Of a stretch of DNA of 64,000 nucleotides, positions 59,836 to 64,000 are shown piece after piece. Within the stretch, counting starts at the first letter, position 1. Each line of letters starts with the position of its first letter. The notes beneath the pieces were generated by a model, which was not told where the DNA came from, ran no database searches, and was given only the letters and a program-made list of their open reading frames with translations. Origin of the DNA: Cacajao melanocephalus (taxonomy: Eukaryota; Chordata; Mammalia; Primates; Pitheciidae); contig CAUYLG010071631.1 of the NCBI GenBank assembly GCA_963573385.1, positions 1 to 64,000 on the forward strand. Reading direction: 5' to 3'. Position numbers and translations under genes: made by a program.

Positions 59836-60584
59836 CATTGACATACAATCACACATGTAAATGTGCACTCATATACAACATTACCATACTAGGGACAAAG
59901 AGAACAGCCAGGCCATCAGTGCATTCCAGAATCCCATTCCTGTCTTGTAAAGAACTTGGTGACAAGTCACTGGGAAGTTTCACACATTGTTTTGTAATTA
60001 GAGACTTTCCTCACAATTACCCAGAAAGCATATATGGATGGCTAGTATGTAATTAAAAATAATTTAACTACCAAAACAAACCAACATTTTAAATAAACAT
60101 TATGAAGAAAGTAGACTCTTTAATTTATTGACTGATTTTATTTGAGAAGACATTCAATATATTTTATTTGAGAGAAGTCTTGAATGTGGTTGATCATATT
60201 TAACATAAATAATACAAGATTCTGCTTAAATTCCCCTCATAAATAAGAGAGAATAGAAAATAATGAGACACTTCATGATCTGGTGGCCGCAGAGCAGTGA
60301 ACTAATAAAGAGTTGTTTGAAATAAGCCTGGTGGGACACAAGTGTCTTCAGCTTGTCCATGTGTTGTAACTATAACTAATTTCTCAAATTTATTGAAAAT
60401 GGGACAGAGACTTGCCAGAGATCACTAAACAGCTTTTTTAAAAAAACCGTTCCCAAAGTTAATGATTAACTAGAAAGCATATACTCAAGATTTGTAAAAC
60501 GTATTTGCTTTTAAAAATCTTAAAAGAAGCCAGAACAAAGGCACAGTACCTTGAAAAGGACTACAGGAAGGCCACTCTGGACTT
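59836..60584. other. Unique non-genic DNA
   Basis: A 72-codon frame at 59838-60056, without motifs. Nothing else. Confidence 0.4.
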
Positions 60585-61430
60585 CCCCCAGAGAGGCAGG
60601 GAAGCCAGAAGACACAATGGCAGCTTCAAAGGGGGAAAAGCAGATGTCAACTTAGAAGTTAAACCCATCAGAATATCTTTCCAAAAATATAGAAAGACAT
60701 TTTTAGGACAATTAAGTGGCAAAGGATTTGTCACTAGTAGAGCTACATAAAATAACTATATTTTTTAGGGAGAAGGGCAATGATGCTGGATAAAAGCTTG
60801 AAGATGCAAACTTGAAAGAAGAGCATTTGAAATGGCAAATATATTAATAAAGATGAATGGATATTGTCTGTTACAAGTATGGTGATTATGACTTGTGGAG
60901 TAACCCCTCATAATGAGAAAAGAGAACTAAGTAAAAAGAATCAAATCACATGAGAGAGGTAGGATGTAAGTCAAGAAGAGGACAGACGAAACAAAGGTGG
61001 TTAAAGGACATTGTTTGATATGAGAAGCAGTAAAATTACTAATCTTTGATAACTCAAAGAAGTGCTATAATTTCTGGGTAGTCATTAAAAAGCATAGTAA
61101 AACAATCTTGTAATCTTGCATCCTGTAAATCTACCAAGCCAACGAGAGTAAACAGAATAATGAAAAAATAACCCAAGAAAAGTCAAAAGAAAAAAAAAGG
61201 AAGAGTAAAAGACAAGAAAAGGTAAGTAGATGTGAATCCATACTCACCCATTAAGTTAGTTAATTACAAATGGACCAAATTCTCAAATTAAAGGACAACC
61301 TTATCATATTGGAGGAACACATCTAGAAAGTAAAGAATAAGAAATCTGAAAATACTGGAAAGTATGGATCTAGACTTTAAGACATGATTACCTTCATAAA
61401 AATACATTTAGAGCCCTATACCTAAAGGAT
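60585..61430 (+). mobile_element. Decayed L1M, 5'/ORF1-proximal part, sense
   Basis: gaagacacaatggcagcttc, aggatttgtcactagtagag, gaagagcatttgaaatggca aatat and aaatggaccaaattctcaaa ttaaaggac match an old L1M in order. An 81-codon frame (60505-60750) is repeat-derived. Confidence 0.65.
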
Positions 61431-61527
61431 ATTTACCAAAACGTTCTATGCTTTCTTTTATTGTAAGTAAAGTCTCTATATGTACACAAAACTTTGTTCA
61501 GAAAGCATTTATAAACTCCAATTATCC

Positions 61528-61766
<239 letters not shown>

Positions 61767-62114
61767 ATAGGGTATCAATAGTTAGCTGTTACATTCTATA
61801 TCAACAACATTTGTTGCAGAAATATTAACTTTCATTTTCCATTTGAATTCACAATTTTCAGGTTGAATTACTCTCCTCTCCCAGTTTCTCCCCTGGCTTA
61901 TTTGGTATTCTCTATATCATGTAATGGCAGCATTCATCCAGTCACCAGGGCTAGCACTTGAGTGTTATACACAGTGTTTTATTTTCCCTCCAGTTTCTTC
62001 ACTTCCTCAAAACCACTGATAGTGAATATGCAGACTATTCATCTTGGTTGGAACTACTTCAATTAAAGAATATCACAATAGCTTTGAGTCTGTAAAGGAA
62101 AATGTCACGGGTTT
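61767..62114. other. Unique non-genic DNA
   Basis: Nothing recognised between Alu and LTR. Confidence 0.4.
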
Positions 62115-62525
62115 GCCATAGTCCTTTTCTGCTGTTCTGACAGTACACCAGAGGCTGGGTAGTCTAAAAAGCATGAAAATTTATTTCTAGATTTGTTTTC
62201 ACAGTTCTGGAGGCTAGGAGGTTCAAGATTAAGGTGCCAGTGGGTTCAGTGTCTGGAGAAGGCCTGTTCCTCCTAGATGATGCTGTCTTGGTGTTCTCAT
62301 GTGGTGAGAGAGGCCAAAAAATGACTAATTCTATGTCCTCACATGGTGGAAGAACAGATGGGAACAAACCCATCCCCTCACAGTCTTGTGTAAAGGCTCT
62401 AAACCCAATCATGAGTGCTTCATCCTCATGGCTTAATTACCTCCTAAAGCCTCACCTGTTAATACTACAACTTTAGGCATTTAATTTCAAAACAGGAATT
62501 TGAGGAGCACATTGAGACCATAACA
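62115..62525 (-). mobile_element. MLT1-type LTR, antisense
   Basis: catagtccttttctgctgtt, ccagaggctgggtagtctaa, gttctggaggctaggaggtt, ggcttaattacctcctaaag and a right end gagaccataaca. Solo. Paired 80-82-codon frames on opposite strands are incidental. Confidence 0.8.
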
Positions 62526-63553
62526 GGCCTCGACCTCCTGACTCCCTAGATAACTCTTCCACCTCCTGCTTGCAGTATTTGAATTTGACATGCCATAAAG
62601 TTTAGATAGTTGGAAGACCTTTATCAAGTTAAAAACTTGCCTCCAAATACTTGATTTCGGCAGCTATGTTTTTTTCTAAAGAGAATTTAAAGTTATATCA
62701 AGTAGAAATACAAAGTATTACTATATTTCCTCGATTTTATGGTGACATCAATAATGTCATACTGTATGTATGTATACATAAAATATCTATATATGTATGT
62801 GTGTACAGTCTTACAAGAAAATTTCAAAGATGTCAAAATGAATAAAAGGTGAGTCTTAGAAGCGCAGAAATGGGTTATGATACCATAGTGAATTACTTCC
62901 CTCAACTCTAGGTCCAGTGTAAAGAAATTCTATGGAAAATAATACCTTTATGAGCTCATAACTGTTATTATTTCTAAGTCTGCTCAAGAAATGACTTCCC
63001 AGTTGAGGTTTTTATCTAATTCTCATTTCCATGCATGTAATTGTCTGCCTAATACTCCTATCTGGGCATTTGGCAAGTGCAAATAAGTTGAACAAGCCCA
63101 ACATTAAATCAATATTCTCCTCCCTTCACCAAACAAGTTCTATGGCCAGATTGATTTGTAGGGATATCAGCATTGCTGCATTCTCTCATTCACACTGTAG
63201 GAATATATCTTCTAATCTCATGACAAATGTTAAATTGTTCTTGGGAACAGTTATTTTGTGTATCTGCTACTTTCACCAAATTATAAGTGTTTGAGAATCT
63301 GATAGGACCAATACCAATGCATGTGATGTACATTGTAGATTACTGAAGTAGATTGAATATATTATATGAGATTTTTCAGAAAATAAATTAAAATGGTTAC
63401 TTTTGTGTATCATAAAATTATCTGCAGTCCTGTTATTTTCAGATCTGCCCTCAGAACATGAAATATGAGATTATTCCTTCATTGTATTAGCCTAATTCTT
63501 TGAACAGTTAATATCTATGCCAACTCTTTCCTTCACCACTTCTGAGATAAGAA
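62526..63553. other. Unique non-genic DNA
   Basis: An 87-codon frame at 63031-63294 and smaller ones, without motifs. A short TATG/TATA patch at 62762-62808. Confidence 0.4.
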
Positions 63554-63612
63554 TACACACATGTACACACACATGCAGAGACAGAGAGAGATTGAGAGAG
63601 AGAGAGAAGGAG
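63554..63612. repeat. (CA)n then (GA)n microsatellite
   Basis: acacacatgtacacacacat followed by gagacagagagagattgaga gagagagag. Confidence 0.93.
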
Positions 63613-63700
63613 ACTCTAAGAAACTTTAATGAAGCAAATCTAACATGTATATATAGAATACCATAAAAAAGAAAATAATAAGATAGTCAAACAATACAAT

Positions 63701-63766
63701 TTTTCTTCTCTCTTTCTCTCTCTCTCTCTCTCTATGTGTATGTCTCTCTCTCTCTCCTTCCTTCTT
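63701..63766. repeat. (CT)n microsatellite
   Basis: Two CT runs separated by atgtgtatg. Complementary to the GA run about 90 bp upstream. Confidence 0.93.
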
Positions 63767-64000
63767 TGTGCTTTCCAGTATAATTATATGTGGAAATGCC
63801 CATTATACTGATTCATTAGATTTAATGAAGTAGATAACTTTTTAATTTTAGAGAACAAATTATGCCATAAATACACCAAATTATATGTTTTTGAATAGCT
63901 GTACTTCATGCTCATTTCATGCTCATGAATACAAAATTAATTCCTTTCATTTATGTTAGAAATGAAAATATTGTGTGCAAATTGCAGCTCCATTTTCTCT
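63767..64000. other. AT-rich end of window
   Basis: Nothing recognised. Confidence 0.4.

Overview
The window looks like primate (very probably human) nuclear DNA. It is AT-rich and CpG-poor and full of mammalian interspersed repeats: dimeric Alu elements of the J and S type (primate-specific), young primate-type LINE-1 3' ends, older L1M, L2 and MIR, MaLR-type LTRs (THE1/MST/MLT1 group), an ERVL (MLT2-type) LTR, and hAT and Tigger DNA transposons. I find no protein-coding exon, no functional RNA gene and no CpG island. The best reading is a gene desert or the inside of a very long intron. All open frames are short. Most overlap repeats, and the longest (192 codons, minus strand, 45084-45662) has no recognisable homology.

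Layout. 0-5.7 kb: a dispersed ~130-bp duplication whose second copy carries an old Alu, then an Alu monomer and a 5'-truncated L1 with target-site duplications (TSDs). 6.5-9.1 kb: an L2 interrupted by a hAT element, facing MIRs, and a MaLR LTR. 9.6-20.8 kb: an Alu with clear TSDs, a MaLR solo LTR with a perfect 5-bp TSD, and mostly ancient or unique DNA. 21.2-22.1 kb: a full-length U6 snRNA pseudogene fused to a 5'-truncated L1, both inside a MER5-type element. 23.8-27.4 kb: Alu, an internally deleted L1, and an L1M 3' end split by two LTRs. 28.9-37.4 kb: a Tigger element, an MLT1-type LTR inside an L2, decayed L1M pieces and two more LTRs. 38.7-44.6 kb: Alu, a 17-bp minisatellite, a Tigger-like element with an internal palindrome, an LTR, a 1.4-kb L1 and an 81-bp tandem duplication. 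45-49.6 kb: the longest open frame, an LTR-like sequence ending in poly(A), a 97-nt near-perfect hairpin and a local duplication mosaic. 51.2-56.7 kb: an LTR, a twin-primed (inverted) L1 inserted in an older antisense L1M, and an L1 in which a 200-bp AT/CA microsatellite has grown. 57-64 kb: DNA transposon fragments, two Alus, ancient L1M, an LTR and GA/CT tracts.

No genes work together here; the story is layered retrotransposition and small local rearrangements. The observations most worth following up are the 97-nt hairpin (47664-47760), the U6-L1 chimera (21279-22044), the LTR-like processed copy (46374-46732), the duplication mosaic at 48.1-49.1 kb and the unexplained long open frame. Family names are from memory of consensus sequences and were not checked with a repeat-masking program. 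Identity figures are by-eye estimates.
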